Shown here: in pieces, positions 15,646 through 25,362 of the stretch
How the letters are laid out: each line of letters opens with the position of its first letter
How positions within the stretch are numbered: position 1 is the first letter of the stretch
Assembly: GCF_965201005.1 (NCBI RefSeq)
Contig: NZ_OZ241747.1
Coordinates: forward strand, 186,001 to 250,000
Origin: Mucilaginibacter_A sp965201005
Lineage (GTDB): Bacteria; Bacteroidota; Bacteroidia; Sphingobacteriales; Sphingobacteriaceae
Direction: 5' to 3'
Length of the DNA: 64,000 nucleotides
The notes under the pieces: generated by a model
What the model saw: only the letters and a program-made list of their open reading frames with translations
Database searches by the model: none
Told to the model about the DNA's origin: nothing
Made by a program: the position numbers and the translations under genes

Positions 15646-16109
15646 TTGAGCTCATTTTTGCTCAACTGGAAATATTCACAAACAGCATCAATGGTCATAT
15701 CGGTTAAATAATTGATTTCTTCTTTCAGAGAACAAATAACGTTGTCCCTTCCATAAAATCGTATCATTTCTTCCCATTCTGATTTGTTGCCCTTATTAAG
15801 CACCCGCTCCATAATCGTCAGCTTTGACCTTCTCCAATCAATTTTATCAAAATCAAAATCCCAGAATAATACAGGCGGCAGGTTAGGCCTGGTGACTTTT
15901 TGTATCAATGGCTGCCGCTCTATTTTAACATCGTCATTTTCAAATGGGATTTTTTTCTTGGAAAGATAATTATTCAGGGTATGATAATTAAAATCAGGGT
16001 AGCTGTCGCAAAAACCTTTAAGACTTGAAAATACATCAATATCGATTCCTGCAAAACGTTTCCAATGCACTAATACTACTCTTTTATTGATTTCTTTTAT
16101 CATACCCAA
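15603..16109 (-). CDS. DUF6922-like partner of the AbiEii nucleotidyltransferase
   Basis: The C-terminal half of this 168-residue protein (NLPPVLFWDFDFDKIDWRRS, then ERVLNKGNKSEWEEMIRFYG) fits the DUF6922 family that sits directly ahead of AbiEii genes in Bacteroidota. The N-terminal half may be a helix-turn-helix (DYPDFNYHTLNNYLSKKKI looks like a recognition helix). A 43-bp overlap with the toxin gene indicates tight coupling, consistent with an antitoxin role. That role is inferred from position and has not been shown for this family to my knowledge. Confidence 0.75.
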   Translation of the reverse strand: MGMIKEINKRVVLVHWKRFAGIDIDVFSSLKGFCDSYPDFNYHTLNNYLSKKKIPFENDDVKIERQPLIQKVTRPNLPPVLFWDFDFDKIDWRRSKLTIMERVLNKGNKSEWEEMIRFYGRDNVICSLKEEINYLTDMTIDAVCEYFQLSKNELKCYTKKQLNQGHWI

Positions 16110-16168
16110 AATTAACTAAAAACTATACGAACTGCCTAATATTTGTGAATATTTGTCAATTGATGGTT

Positions 16169-17390
16169 TTAATTAATTGCCGACAGCTTAACTTTAAGTG
16201 TGGCCATATCAGAACTGATCTTATGATCCATTACCTTAGCATAGATTTGTGTGGTCTTGATGCTGGTGTGCCCCATCATCTTAGCCACACTCTCTATTGG
16301 AACGCCATTATTAAGCGTTACAGTCGTAGCGAACGTATGCCGGGCAATTATGGAAAGTCAGTAGTTTGGAAATGCCGCACAAGTCGGCTATCTCCTTTAA
16401 ATAGGCATTCATTTTTTGGTTACTCATTACCGGAAGCAAAAGATCGTCGACAATACATTGTGGGTTATCCTCGTATCTTTCAATAACTTTTAATGCTGCC
16501 GGCAAAATGGGAATGCGGGATAAAGTATCTGTTTTTTGGCGGTTGGTATGGATCCAAAGATCGCCGTCGACTCCCTTGGCCATTTCGGAACGTTTAAGCT
16601 TTTTGACATCGACATAGACAAGCCCGGTATAACAACTAAACAGAAAAATATCCCTGACTAAGCGCAGCCGATCTACGGAAAATTCCTTTTCTGCAATGGC
16701 CGTCAGATCTTCCTTGGTCAGCACAACCCGGTGAACTTTTTTGGTTTTAGGCTTATAGTTCAGATACGGATCAATCGTAAGCCAGCCATTACCTAGGCAG
16801 ATACGGACAATTTTTCCTAAATTTTTAATATACTTGATCGCAGAATTGTTGACGCACTTGCGAACGCTCCGGAGGTAGTACTCAAAATCATTAAGGAATT
16901 CGAAATTGATTTTTGTGATAGGTATGTCAGAAACATTGTGCTGCCATTGCATGAAATCTTTGGTATGCATTAACGCTGTTTCATAACGTTGCAGTGTGCT
17001 CTTCTCAAATTCCTGCCCTACCAGGCTGCGCATCTTTTGGTTATGGTCTTCAAAAACGGTAACCAAGGTGCGTACTTTTTCTGTTTTACCAATAAAGCGA
17101 TTTTTGAGGCTTTCGGCGGTAACCATTTCGTCATTGGCCGTCATCCAGCGATGGAACTCCTGGGCTTTAGCCTGCAAGGTGTCGAGATAAGAGTTGAGGG
17201 TACGAACGTCTTCTTTGGTGCCGATAGCACGGCCTGCTTGTGTATTCCAGCGGGAAGGATCACATGTTTTTCCGGTTGAGGCTTCGGCCCGTCGGCCGTC
17301 AACGGTAAACCGCAGATAAATGGCTACCGGACCATTTTTGTAGGTAGAGCGCTTCTTTAAATAAAAAAGCAAATTGATGTTAGTTCTCAT
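16169..17390 (-). pseudogene. Island tyrosine recombinase (integrase), frameshifted near the 3' end
   Basis: The protein beginning MRTNINLLFYLKKRS (ATG at 17390) aligns along its length with the intact 405-residue integrase at 42607-43824. At about 16345 one extra A turns the expected TTTCATATTGCCCGG into TTTCATAATTGCCCGG. The active site H-I-A-R-H becomes H-N-C-P-A and translation stops early at 16311. Downstream, the other frame still encodes RHTFATTVTLNNGVP, MMGHTSIKTTQIYAKVMDH and a stop at 16169-16171, so the damage is a single-base insertion and is recent. The nucleophilic Tyr lies after the break. A sequencing error is possible. Confidence 0.85.
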
Positions 17391-17493
17391 TACAAATGAA
17401 TTAAATAGTGAAACAAAATTGATTATTCCATCACTTGCAATCAAGATGTTCACTCGCTGAACATCTTCTAAATCAGTTACTTATGGTATTTCT

Positions 17494-17538
17494 GGTGAGC
17501 ATCTTTTTAGCTTTAATATGCTCACCGAATTGCTCACC
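17494..17538. repeat. Triple half-site array upstream of the left integrase
   Basis: GGTGAGCAT (17494-17502) is inverted relative to ATGCTCACC (17518-17526), and TGCTCACC recurs directly at 17531-17538 with GAAT between. The layout matches that at 43926-43974 in front of the right integrase, but there the half-site is ACTCCC instead of GCTCACC. All three copies have changed together, which is what protein binding sites would do. They are likely integrase arm-type or regulator sites. Confidence 0.6.
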
Positions 17539-17582
17539 TTTTTTATGCTAAAACATGCATATTTTGGTATTTTCGGCTAAAC

Positions 17583-17619
17583 ATAAAAGCCTGTAAATCG
17601 ATGATTTACAGGCTTTTAT
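17583..17619. terminator. Perfect 17-bp-arm hairpin next to the att copy
   Basis: The arms at 17583-17599 and 17603-17619 are fully complementary with a 3-nt loop, carrying AAAA and TTTT at their bases, so it can terminate in both directions. The hairpin at 44020-44055 in the right island has the same position relative to integrase and att but different paired bases. Confidence 0.7.
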
Positions 17620-17639
17620 GCAATTTTGACATTGTTTTC

Positions 17640-17656
17640 AGCGGAATGGACGGGAC
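17640..17656. other. att copy: 17-bp repeat of the tRNA-Asp 3' end
   Basis: AGCGGAATGGACGGGAC is identical to 44076-44092, the 3' end of the tRNA-Asp gene plus two flanking bases. It marks the left end of the right island and the junction with the left island. Confidence 0.85.
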
Positions 17657-18286
17657 AGCAACCTATCCTAACAATCCATTGATAATCAATAATTTAAGAG
17701 CTTAAAAATGTGGCAATTCCCGAATTACCTACAAATAATTTGCTACAGTTTGATTCCTAATGACTTGCATAAAGATAAGAAGTAATAACATTTGATGCAA
17801 AATATCTTCGTGAAAAATTATCCTTTAAATATAAAAATGAATATTTAATTATATAAATAGAAAATTCTTGGAATGTCATTATTAATCGCATTTAAGTCAC
17901 TAAGTTCCTGGACGGTTTAGCTGCGATCAACTTTCGGTATATTATAGAATAGATAACATATAATAAATAATTATCTGTTGTCTATTTGATATTGTCCACA
18001 GTTTAATTAAAGTGGTCATATATTAATTTCGAAGATATCATTTTGCAGTGACAACACCGTTGTTTGGTCGTCATTCCAAGTTGAATACTCCCGTAGATTT
18101 ATTCATAATAACATATCTTAAATTAGGACTTACCTGGAACTTTAAAGATAGTCATGACTGTATCTACTAAATTATTAAATAACGAGCTTGGAGTCTTCTT
18201 AATTTCAATAATTACTAATATATTTAGCATTTTATTGTCGAATAGGATAATGCCTACCCTAATTAAAAGTATTAATTTTACAAAGT
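17657..18286. other. Gene-free AT-rich left end of the right island
   Basis: This 630-bp AT-rich stretch between the att copy and the SIS-HAD gene has no coding-like ORF on either strand and no RNA gene that I recognise. It should contain the promoter of the six-gene operon starting at 18287, but no clean TAnnTTTG/TTG pair was found close to the start. Confidence 0.5.
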
Positions 18287-20200
18287 ATGGGAAAACCATT
18301 TGCTAAAGAATTAGAGAAAATAAACGATACCTTAACATGGGCGTTGGCACAGGATACGAGCGCATTCCGGAAGCATTTATTGCAAAATAAATCTAAACCA
18401 TTATTTGTCGTTGGGTCTGGAGGATCTCTTAGTGCTTGTCATTACGCTGCATTATTATACCAGCAATGCGGTATAATGGCCAAAGCCATTACTCCTCTTG
18501 AATTATATTATTCTCAAAATACTTTGCGTGAATCGAACGTGTTGTTTATTACGGCCAGCGGTAAGAACACAGATATTTTGTTCGGTTATAAGACTGCGAT
18601 CAGTTTTGAGCCCAATAAGATTTTTAGTTTATGTATGAAATTGAGAAGTCCGTTAGCTGCATTAGCTGCGGAAACTTCGTTAAGCGAGCATTTTGAGTAT
18701 GACAACCCTGCAGGCAAAGACGGATTTTTAGCCACCAATAGTCTGATTGCCTTTTTTGCGATTTTATTTAATACATTGTGTATTAACCCCAAAGATGAAC
18801 AAGGCCCATTAGAAGAAGACATTACATTCTTAGCTGATCTTGAAGATTTTATCTGCAAAATTACGCCGGATTACACCTTTAATTTATTACATGCAGGTTA
18901 TGGGCAGCCTGTTGCGGTTGACTTGGAATCTAAATTGGCGGAAGCGGCACTTGCTGACGTGCTCGTTTCGGATTATCGAAATTTCGGGCATGGCCGACAT
19001 CATTGGTTTGATAAGCGAAAAGATAATTCAGCAATCATCGCTATCATTTCTCCGGAAGAAGAATTGCTTGCTAAAAAAACATTAGAAATTTTGCCGGCAG
19101 ACATCCCGGTTTTAATTATCAGAACCGGATTAAAAGGCTCATTTGGAAGCATTGACCTTTTGGTTAAGTCTTTTAGTTTTATTAGAAGGGTCGGTGAAAT
19201 TCAAAAAATAGACCCGGGAAGACCCGGTGTACCAGGTTTTGGCAGTAAACTGTACAACCTGAGGTACAGCAATTTATTTAAACCGGAAAAATCCGGATTA
19301 TCCGAACTGGAAAGAATCGCTATTTTACGTAAAACAAAAGTACCATCAATTAACTCGTTGTCAGAGCAAGAAGTCGCTTACTGGAGTAAAGCATATCGGG
19401 GTTTCAAAAAAACTATGAACAGCGCAACTTTTGGCGCGATTATCTTCGATTATGATGGTACGTTGTGTGCTGGATCAAATAGATTTTGTGGTATCGATGC
19501 TGAAGTAACAACCAGCTTAAACGAATTATTGGAAAATGGGCTGGTGATTGGTATCGCAACTGGCCGTGGCCAATCCGTACGTAAAGATTTGGTCGACAAA
19601 ATTCCGACTCAATATCATGACCGGGTAATCATTGGATATTATAACTGCGCTGATATCGGCTTTTTAAGTGATGTAACCAAGCCAGATAAAGAAATCGAAG
19701 TGAGTAAGCCACTACAGGAATTATTTGCAACAATAAACGCCTATGATTTTCCAGTAGAAATTTCTCCTGAACTAAAACCTAACCAAATAACAGTAGAGAT
19801 CAAAAAGGAAAACGAATGGAAAAAGGTTCGGACAATGATTATCGACTTGATATTAAGTCAAAATTTAAGCGGTATTCAGATTCTGGAATCTAGTCATTCG
19901 ATGGATATCATTGATCAAAATATGACATCGAAACTTAATGTTATTAGTCATTGCGAGTCACTTATACATCAATTGAAATTGGCAGGTGCTTGCCTATGTA
20001 TCGGTGATAAAGGGCAATGGCCAGGTAATGATTATCAATTATTAACATCTACCTACTCTTTGAGTGTAGATGAAGTTTCTTCATTAAGTGAAACCGGTTG
20101 GAATGTTGCAGCACCCGGCATAAAAAATGTAAAAGCTACGATCTATTACTTATCTTGCCTGACCTATAAGCCTAATGGGGTCACAATAAATTTGTTATGA
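18287..20200 (+). CDS. Fusion of double SIS (sugar isomerase) module and HAD phosphatase
   Basis: Residues 1 to about 340 of this 637-residue protein form two SIS folds: LFVVGSGGSLSACHYAALLY (about 38-57) with FITASGKNTD, then EAALADVLVSDYRNFGHGRH and AIIAIISPEEELLAKK, laid out as in the GlmS isomerase domain. From about residue 383 comes a HAD hydrolase: IIFDYDGTLCAG (nucleophile Asp387 region), IATGRGQSV, and a Mg-binding CIGDKGQWPGND (about 571). All HAD residues appear intact. SIS proteins bind sugar phosphates and HADs cleave phosphates, so a phosphosugar or nucleotide-derived substrate is likely. It is the first gene of a tightly overlapping operon; its stop overlaps the PRTase gene by ATGA. 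No ordinary metabolic gene surrounds it. Confidence 0.85.
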   Translation: MGKPFAKELEKINDTLTWALAQDTSAFRKHLLQNKSKPLFVVGSGGSLSACHYAALLYQQCGIMAKAITPLELYYSQNTLRESNVLFITASGKNTDILFGYKTAISFEPNKIFSLCMKLRSPLAALAAETSLSEHFEYDNPAGKDGFLATNSLIAFFAILFNTLCINPKDEQGPLEEDITFLADLEDFICKITPDYTFNLLHAGYGQPVAVDLESKLAEAALADVLVSDYRNFGHGRHHWFDKRKDNSAIIAIISPEEELLAKKTLEILPADIPVLIIRTGLKGSFGSIDLLVKSFSFIRRVGEIQKIDPGRPGVPGFGSKLYNLRYSNLFKPEKSGLSELERIAILRKTKVPSINSLSEQEVAYWSKAYRGFKKTMNSATFGAIIFDYDGTLCAGSNRFCGIDAEVTTSLNELLENGLVIGIATGRGQSVRKDLVDKIPTQYHDRVIIGYYNCADIGFLSDVTKPDKEIEVSKPLQELFATINAYDFPVEISPELKPNQITVEIKKENEWKKVRTMIIDLILSQNLSGIQILESSHSMDIIDQNMTSKLNVISHCESLIHQLKLAGACLCIGDKGQWPGNDYQLLTSTYSLSVDEVSSLSETGWNVAAPGIKNVKATIYYLSCLTYKPNGVTINLL

Positions 20201-21285
20201 GGTCAGCCTTAGCGGAGAAACTTTTAGCTAAAACGATGCATTGGACACCGGATGAAACATCCCGGGAACGTCCTTTATTACAAGCTTTAGCTAATTTTAA
20301 ATACGATGAATATCAGCAATTCTCTCCTGGCATCAGATTTATTGAAAGTTTGGTTAAGTGGTTGGCGCAATTTAAAACTGTCGAGGAAAAGAAAACTGCT
20401 TATGATTTCATTTCCAAATCACTAATTTTCATATCTAACGACCAAGTTGCTCACTTGGTAAATATTACGTATGCGGACAAAATCCAACCAATCATTATTA
20501 AAAAGACCGCCGACTTCATTGGCATTAATAGTTTTTGGGTTAGAAAAATAGTTAAGAGTACCAGCTATAAGGTAATTTTGCGCAGGTCGCTGTTTATTGG
20601 TTTAAGTGACGGATCGAAAATTGATCAACTGAGGCGAAGTACGTCGCGGATCAGTAATGAACAGGTATTAACGACCTATTCGATTTCCGGGGAAAAAATT
20701 AAAGATATGCTGGGCGAGCTGAAAAAATCGCAAATCAGCAATAAATTCAATACCGTTTTTCTCATTGATGATTTTACGGCTAGCGGTACCAGCTATTTTC
20801 GGAGAGTTGAAGGCGGCTGGAAAGGGAAAATTTACAAATTTTTAAAATCCGTTACCGCCAAAGCAGCTAATGCTGAACTTTTTCAGGCCGGGGAAAAATT
20901 GGACATTCATATCATCTTTTATCTCGCCACAAGCGAGGCGCTGGAGAAATTGCGGGCTAATATGGATACCTTTAAAACTGAACACCCTGAATTCAACTTC
21001 GAGTTTAGTATCGACGCGGTGCAGGTTATCGGGAGCGATATAAAAGCGGAGATTTTAAAGAATACCGCCTTTGTGGATTTGATTAAAAGTTACTACGATG
21101 ATAGTATTAATGATAGTCACTATAAAGAGGGTAAGCATGATGAGCCTTACCTTGGCTTCAATGAATGCGGTTTGCCATTGATTTTGAACCATAACACGCC
21201 AAATAATTCATTGCCAATATTGTGGTTCCCTGACGATAAAGTAAAAGGATTATTCCCAAGGGTAAAACGACATAAAGATGAGTAG
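20197..21285 (+). CDS. Phosphoribosyltransferase-like protein (PRTase-CE type)
   Basis: The diagnostic segment of this 362-residue protein is VFLIDDFTASGTSYF (about residues 186-200), the PRPP-binding hhhhDDhxxSGTS loop of type I phosphoribosyltransferases. The N-terminal 180 residues are helical and not recognised. The C-terminal part (GFNECGLPLILNHNTPNNSLPILWF) looks conserved and may form the substrate hood. As I recall, this resembles the PRTase-CE domain proposed for bacterial conflict systems; that label needs a profile search. It overlaps the SIS-HAD gene by 4 bp and the ATPase gene by 8 bp. The reaction is unknown: it may make or break an N-glycosidic bond using PRPP or NAD-like molecules. 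Confidence 0.8.
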   Translation: MRSALAEKLLAKTMHWTPDETSRERPLLQALANFKYDEYQQFSPGIRFIESLVKWLAQFKTVEEKKTAYDFISKSLIFISNDQVAHLVNITYADKIQPIIIKKTADFIGINSFWVRKIVKSTSYKVILRRSLFIGLSDGSKIDQLRRSTSRISNEQVLTTYSISGEKIKDMLGELKKSQISNKFNTVFLIDDFTASGTSYFRRVEGGWKGKIYKFLKSVTAKAANAELFQAGEKLDIHIIFYLATSEALEKLRANMDTFKTEHPEFNFEFSIDAVQVIGSDIKAEILKNTAFVDLIKSYYDDSINDSHYKEGKHDEPYLGFNECGLPLILNHNTPNNSLPILWFPDDKVKGLFPRVKRHKDE

Positions 21286-23167
21286 GCTGAGAAACCCTTT
21301 CCGTTTGCGGGCATCGGAGAAAATTGAATCTGATGCCAGTTTTCTGCGATTATATAACCCTGCTATACTTGACTCTATTATAGATCGGGATAAGGATGGT
21401 TTGTTGTGGAATAATGTGCTTTATATTCATAGTTCCCCTGGAGCCGGTAAAACATCTTTATTAAGGGTTTTCGAGCCGGATACACTCAGTACCCTGTTAA
21501 ATAATAAATCAGCACCGGATAGCAAGGGTTTATTTGGTTTGTTGAAAAAGCTGAACGTACTAACTGATAACTCCATTGAGGTGCTGGGTGTCACCCTAGT
21601 GTGTACCCGTAATTATGAGATATTAGAAGAACTTGATGTGTCTAACGCTCAAAAGCTGCGTTATTTTTTCTCGCTATTGAATGCTAGGATCATTTTGGCG
21701 ACATTGCGGTCTGTTGTTGACCTTGAAAATTCAAACGCTCCGTTTAACGAGGTATTAGAAAGTGTTAATTATACTTATGACAACCGGGAGAACTTTTTTA
21801 CAGGCCTTTCACTGCCTTGCACAGGTAAAGAACTCTATGCCTGGGCGTCTAATATCGAAAAGAAAGTTTACCAAGCTATCGATAGTTTTTTACCGCTTGC
21901 GGATATCCAGCCGACAGGACACGATGAATTATTTTCGCTCAGCGTGCTGAAACCGGATAATTTGTTGCTCAATGGCAAGCCGGTGATCAATAAAATCCTG
22001 TATATGCTGGATGACACACACAAGTTATCCAATACGCAACGTACTGCGTTACGGAAGTATGTCATCGAAAAGCGGGGGAATTTCAGTATTTGGATTTCGG
22101 AGCGATTAGAGGCTTTGGACCCGGTTGAGAATTTAAGGTCTTTTGAAGGGAGGGATTACGAGGTGCTTAATCTTGAAAAATTCTGGAGTGACCGGCCCGG
22201 TAAGTTTGAATCGGTATTGGCAAATATCGCGGACAAAAGGGCATCTATATCGACCGAAGAGGTTAATTCCTTCCGTGAATACCTAGACAACGACCTTGAA
22301 GAAGGGCAATTTAAAAATTCTTTTTTAGAAGCTATTGAAACCACAAGGGAAAAGATTGCCAAAATCACCAGTTATACCAACAAATTTGATCACTGGATCG
22401 AATTCGTGAAAAGCCAGAACGGCAGTGAACTGGACATTGCTATCCTTTATAAAAAGCTGGAGATCTTGATCAACAGAAATTTGGGGAAATCGCAGTTGGC
22501 TTTTGATTTTCCGTTGTCTGCTCAGGAACTCAATGATAAACTTAAACCAGACCTGGAAGTATCATCCAAATTATTTTTGTCGAACTCCGTAAACCTGCCG
22601 TACTATTTCGGGTTTAAGAACCTGGTCAAATTATCGTCCAATAATATTGAGCAGTTCTTATCTTTTTCAGCGGATATGTTCGAAGAGATGCTTTCCAATA
22701 ATTTGCTGGGCTATAAAATCAATGTGGAAACCAACGAACAGGAAAAAATACTAACCAAGGCCGTTGATGCCAAATGGAATGAACTAAGTAAAATTCTTCC
22801 TTATGCCAATATTGTCCTGAACTTCCTTTCCAAACTTGGCGAGAGTTGCAAGAGCGATACCTATAAACCCAATGCTCCCTATGCGCAAGGCGTAACCGGC
22901 TTTGCCATTAAGGAAAGTCCAAATATGTTTGATAAGGGGCTGAATTGGTTCGAAATGGAGCATTATCAGTCGTTAATCAATGTGATTTCTACTTGTGTGG
23001 CCTTTAATCTCTTAGAAGTTAAACAAATTATCCAGGGCGAAAAAGACAATAAAAATGATGTTTATTACCTAAACCGGTGGCTATGCTTGAAATTTAATTT
23101 GCCGTTCTCTTATGGTGGTTGGCGTCATAAGCAAACCGATGAATTACTTAAATGGACCAAAGTATGA
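21278..23167 (+). CDS. ORC/CDC6-like AAA ATPase of a putative defence operon
   Basis: This 629-residue P-loop ATPase has Walker A in SSPGAGKTSLLRVF (about residues 48-58), a Walker B-like segment KILYMLDDTHKLS (about 240) and a sensor-like NFSIWISERLEAL. The N-terminal NPFRLRASEKIESD lead-in and overall order recall the ORC-CDC6-type AAA ATPases associated with PRTase-like proteins in bacterial conflict operons. Sensing an invader signal or gating the enzymatic partners are plausible jobs, by inference. It overlaps the neighbours by 8 bp (5') and 4 bp (3'). It shows no nuclease or membrane segment. Confidence 0.8.
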   Translation: MSRLRNPFRLRASEKIESDASFLRLYNPAILDSIIDRDKDGLLWNNVLYIHSSPGAGKTSLLRVFEPDTLSTLLNNKSAPDSKGLFGLLKKLNVLTDNSIEVLGVTLVCTRNYEILEELDVSNAQKLRYFFSLLNARIILATLRSVVDLENSNAPFNEVLESVNYTYDNRENFFTGLSLPCTGKELYAWASNIEKKVYQAIDSFLPLADIQPTGHDELFSLSVLKPDNLLLNGKPVINKILYMLDDTHKLSNTQRTALRKYVIEKRGNFSIWISERLEALDPVENLRSFEGRDYEVLNLEKFWSDRPGKFESVLANIADKRASISTEEVNSFREYLDNDLEEGQFKNSFLEAIETTREKIAKITSYTNKFDHWIEFVKSQNGSELDIAILYKKLEILINRNLGKSQLAFDFPLSAQELNDKLKPDLEVSSKLFLSNSVNLPYYFGFKNLVKLSSNNIEQFLSFSADMFEEMLSNNLLGYKINVETNEQEKILTKAVDAKWNELSKILPYANIVLNFLSKLGESCKSDTYKPNAPYAQGVTGFAIKESPNMFDKGLNWFEMEHYQSLINVISTCVAFNLLEVKQIIQGEKDNKNDVYYLNRWLCLKFNLPFSYGGWRHKQTDELLKWTKV

Positions 23168-24300
23168 AACCATTGAGATGGGACCCTTCCGTGATGATAC
23201 GCGGTAACAAAACCAGTGAATTTTGGAAGGAACACTGTAAAGATGAGTCCAGAAAACTTTTGTTTATACTGGGCAAAGGTTTTGATGTTCGTATGAATAT
23301 CGCTATTAAGGAATTAGTTGACAGCAGCCCGGCAGTTGATGTTGAATGCTGGATGATAGAGTTTGATGAAGGTAGCGGTTCAACGTCTACTAAATATCAG
23401 TCTTATGCAGATGAAAATTTGACAGAGCTGCAAATCTTGCTGGCAGGTAAGGCCTTGGTTTCAAAAAAGATATTGCTTTGGAGTTCGAAAGGTAAAGGCA
23501 AGCGCAAGAGGATCGGTGACCGACAAGCGGCACAAATTCTAAGCAGTTATGATCAAATCTCCTCCTTTACTGATATTATTATCGATATCAGTGCCCTGCC
23601 GAGGGGTGTTTATTTTTCACTAGTAGGTAAATTTTTAACTTTTATTGATATGTACGCAACCAGCAAGACTCCAAACCTTTTCGTAGTTGTAGCAGAAAAT
23701 GCCGAGGTTGATATCAGAATAAAAGAAAAAGGTATTGACCAAGATGTGGGATACCTGCACGGTTTTGGAGGGACGATTGAACTCACATCTGAATCAGAAG
23801 AGCCTGTAATATGGTTCCCGATCCTGGGCGAAGATAAAGTTGAGCATTTAGATAAAGCGTACGGACATATTCGGCCCAATGAGATTTGCCCGGTGCTGCC
23901 TTTTCCATCAAAAAATCCACGCCGGTCAGATACGCTCATTAAAGACTATCACCAGCTTTTGTTTGATAAATTGAATATTGAGCCGCAGAACATCATGTAT
24001 GTGCCGGAACAGAATCCTTTCGAGGCTTATATTCGTTTAACTAAGGCGATCAGTAATTATAATGAATCTCTAGCAGCACTTGATGGCTGTAAAGCAGTCA
24101 TTTCGACCTTCTCCAGTAAGTTATTATCCATTGGGACACTGATGACAGCTTATGATTTAATTGACGAAATTGGTGTAGGTGTATTAAATGTTGATTCCCA
24201 GGGTTATGAGATCGAATCATTTGAAAGTTTAAAAAAGATTAAAGAAGATAGCGAACTTTTTGTAATTTGGCTTACAGGGGAACCCTATGATGAAAGTTAA
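23164..24300 (+). CDS. Unrecognised protein of the SIS-HAD/PRTase/ATPase operon
   Basis: I choose the ATG at 23164 because it makes an ATGA overlap with the ATPase stop; an in-frame ATG at 23152 would add four residues. The product has 378 residues. Near the N terminus KLLFILGKGFDVRM looks like a nucleotide-binding-type strand-loop-helix, and IIIDISALPRGVYFSLVGKF is another apparently conserved strand plus helix, so a Rossmann-like fold is possible. No catalytic signature of a known family was found. It overlaps the PfkB gene by 14 bp. It is soluble, with no signal peptide. As the only fully unknown member it is a prime target for structure prediction. Confidence 0.75.
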   Translation: MKPLRWDPSVMIRGNKTSEFWKEHCKDESRKLLFILGKGFDVRMNIAIKELVDSSPAVDVECWMIEFDEGSGSTSTKYQSYADENLTELQILLAGKALVSKKILLWSSKGKGKRKRIGDRQAAQILSSYDQISSFTDIIIDISALPRGVYFSLVGKFLTFIDMYATSKTPNLFVVVAENAEVDIRIKEKGIDQDVGYLHGFGGTIELTSESEEPVIWFPILGEDKVEHLDKAYGHIRPNEICPVLPFPSKNPRRSDTLIKDYHQLLFDKLNIEPQNIMYVPEQNPFEAYIRLTKAISNYNESLAALDGCKAVISTFSSKLLSIGTLMTAYDLIDEIGVGVLNVDSQGYEIESFESLKKIKEDSELFVIWLTGEPYDES

Positions 24301-25348
24301 TAATTTGATGATTAATAAGGTAAATTCGGTTTGTATCGGTACAGGTTTGGTAGCGCTGGATGTTGTTATCAGCAGTAACGCCGGTAATGCTGCACAGTTT
24401 TACGCGGGCGGTTCTTGCGGTAATGTGATCACGATCTTATCTTACTTAGGTTGGAATACCTATCCCATTGCCCGGTTGTCAGATAATCCAGCTTCGAGTC
24501 TTTTAATGGAAGACTTAAAGAAGTGGCAGGTAAAAGACGATCTTCTCTCTTTCACGGACGATGGCAGTACGCCGATCATTATTCACCGTATCTTAAAAGA
24601 TAGTTCCGGGGCACCTAAACATCGCTTCGAATTTAGAAATCCGGAAGATGGTACTTACTTGCCTTCTTATAAACCCTGCCTCTCCAAATCAGTACCGGGT
24701 ATTGTCGAAACAGGTATTATACCCCATGTTTTTTATTTTGACCGGATCAACCGGGCTTCGATCAACCTGGCTAAAGAATATAAGGCTAAAGGTGCAATTA
24801 TATTCTTTGAACCGTCGAGCATGAAGGATCTGAGGGGGTTCGAGGAATGCCTATCCATAGCGGACGTGGTGAAATTTTCGCAGGACAGGATTGCCGGCTA
24901 CGAAGACAGTTATGCTACCGGGCAGTGTTTCCTGGAAATACAGACGCTTGGGAATGATGGTTTAAAATTCAGGACTAAAAACAGTGGTCAATGGCTGAAC
25001 CTACCTGGCTATACAATAGATAATGTCATTGATTCCGCTGGTGCGGGAGATTGGTGTAGCGCCGGGATAATTATTAATCTGTTTTCAGCCGGTGTAGAAT
25101 TGCAGTCCTTAAGCAGAGAAGATATCGGTATAGCCTTGCAATTTGGCCAGGCTTTAAGCGCCTTAAATTGTACATTTGAAGGTGCGCGTGGCTTAATGTA
25201 CAATATCGGGAGAAATGATTTAATTTTATCCGTCCAACATATTTTGGATTCTCATCTTAAGAAGATACCTCAACGCAGCCGACCGTTGCTGACTTATCAT
25301 AACCCCAACAAAGAGGTTAAAATTGCTTCCTTGTTTGCTACCGCTTAA
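24287..25348 (+). CDS. PfkB-family carbohydrate/nucleoside kinase
   Basis: This 353-residue protein shows the PfkB fold: a glycine-rich YAGGSCGNVITILSYLGW near residue 43 and the C-terminal anion-hole/catalytic motif IDSAGAGDWCSAGI (about 247), with catalytic Asp in GAGD. PfkB kinases phosphorylate sugars or nucleosides such as ribose, adenosine or fructose phosphate; the substrate cannot be read from the sequence. A second ATG lies three bases downstream. It overlaps the preceding gene by 14 bp and is 14 bp from the AbiC-like gene. Being operonic with SIS, HAD and PRTase proteins, it probably acts on the same sugar-phosphate or nucleotide pool. Confidence 0.88.
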   Translation: MMKVNNLMINKVNSVCIGTGLVALDVVISSNAGNAAQFYAGGSCGNVITILSYLGWNTYPIARLSDNPASSLLMEDLKKWQVKDDLLSFTDDGSTPIIIHRILKDSSGAPKHRFEFRNPEDGTYLPSYKPCLSKSVPGIVETGIIPHVFYFDRINRASINLAKEYKAKGAIIFFEPSSMKDLRGFEECLSIADVVKFSQDRIAGYEDSYATGQCFLEIQTLGNDGLKFRTKNSGQWLNLPGYTIDNVIDSAGAGDWCSAGIIINLFSAGVELQSLSREDIGIALQFGQALSALNCTFEGARGLMYNIGRNDLILSVQHILDSHLKKIPQRSRPLLTYHNPNKEVKIASLFATA

Positions 25349-25362
25349 CGGTACTTTATCTT

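Larger units (their letters stand above)
1..17656. mobile_element. Left genomic island (partial), distal member of a tandem at tRNA-Asp
   Basis: The segment is visibly AT-richer than the part right of 44 kb and holds only defence, recombinase and unknown genes. Its right end has a tyrosine recombinase pseudogene reading away from a 17-bp copy of the tRNA-Asp 3' end (17640-17656). The right island ends in the same arrangement. No second att copy was found by eye in 1-17000, so the left boundary is probably outside the window. The HTH pair at 10956-11530 matches the pair that precedes the mobilization genes in the right island, but no relaxase is seen here, so this island may be decayed or dependent on a helper. 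Confidence 0.6.

Noticed and set aside
1..17000. Third copy of the tRNA-Asp att sequence
   Set aside because: None was found by eye; the left boundary of the left island is probably outside the window.
18287..25348. Ordinary sugar utilisation operon (SIS, HAD, PfkB)
   Set aside because: There is no transporter, glycosidase or sugar regulator; the ATPase, PRTase and AbiC partners and the island location argue against it.
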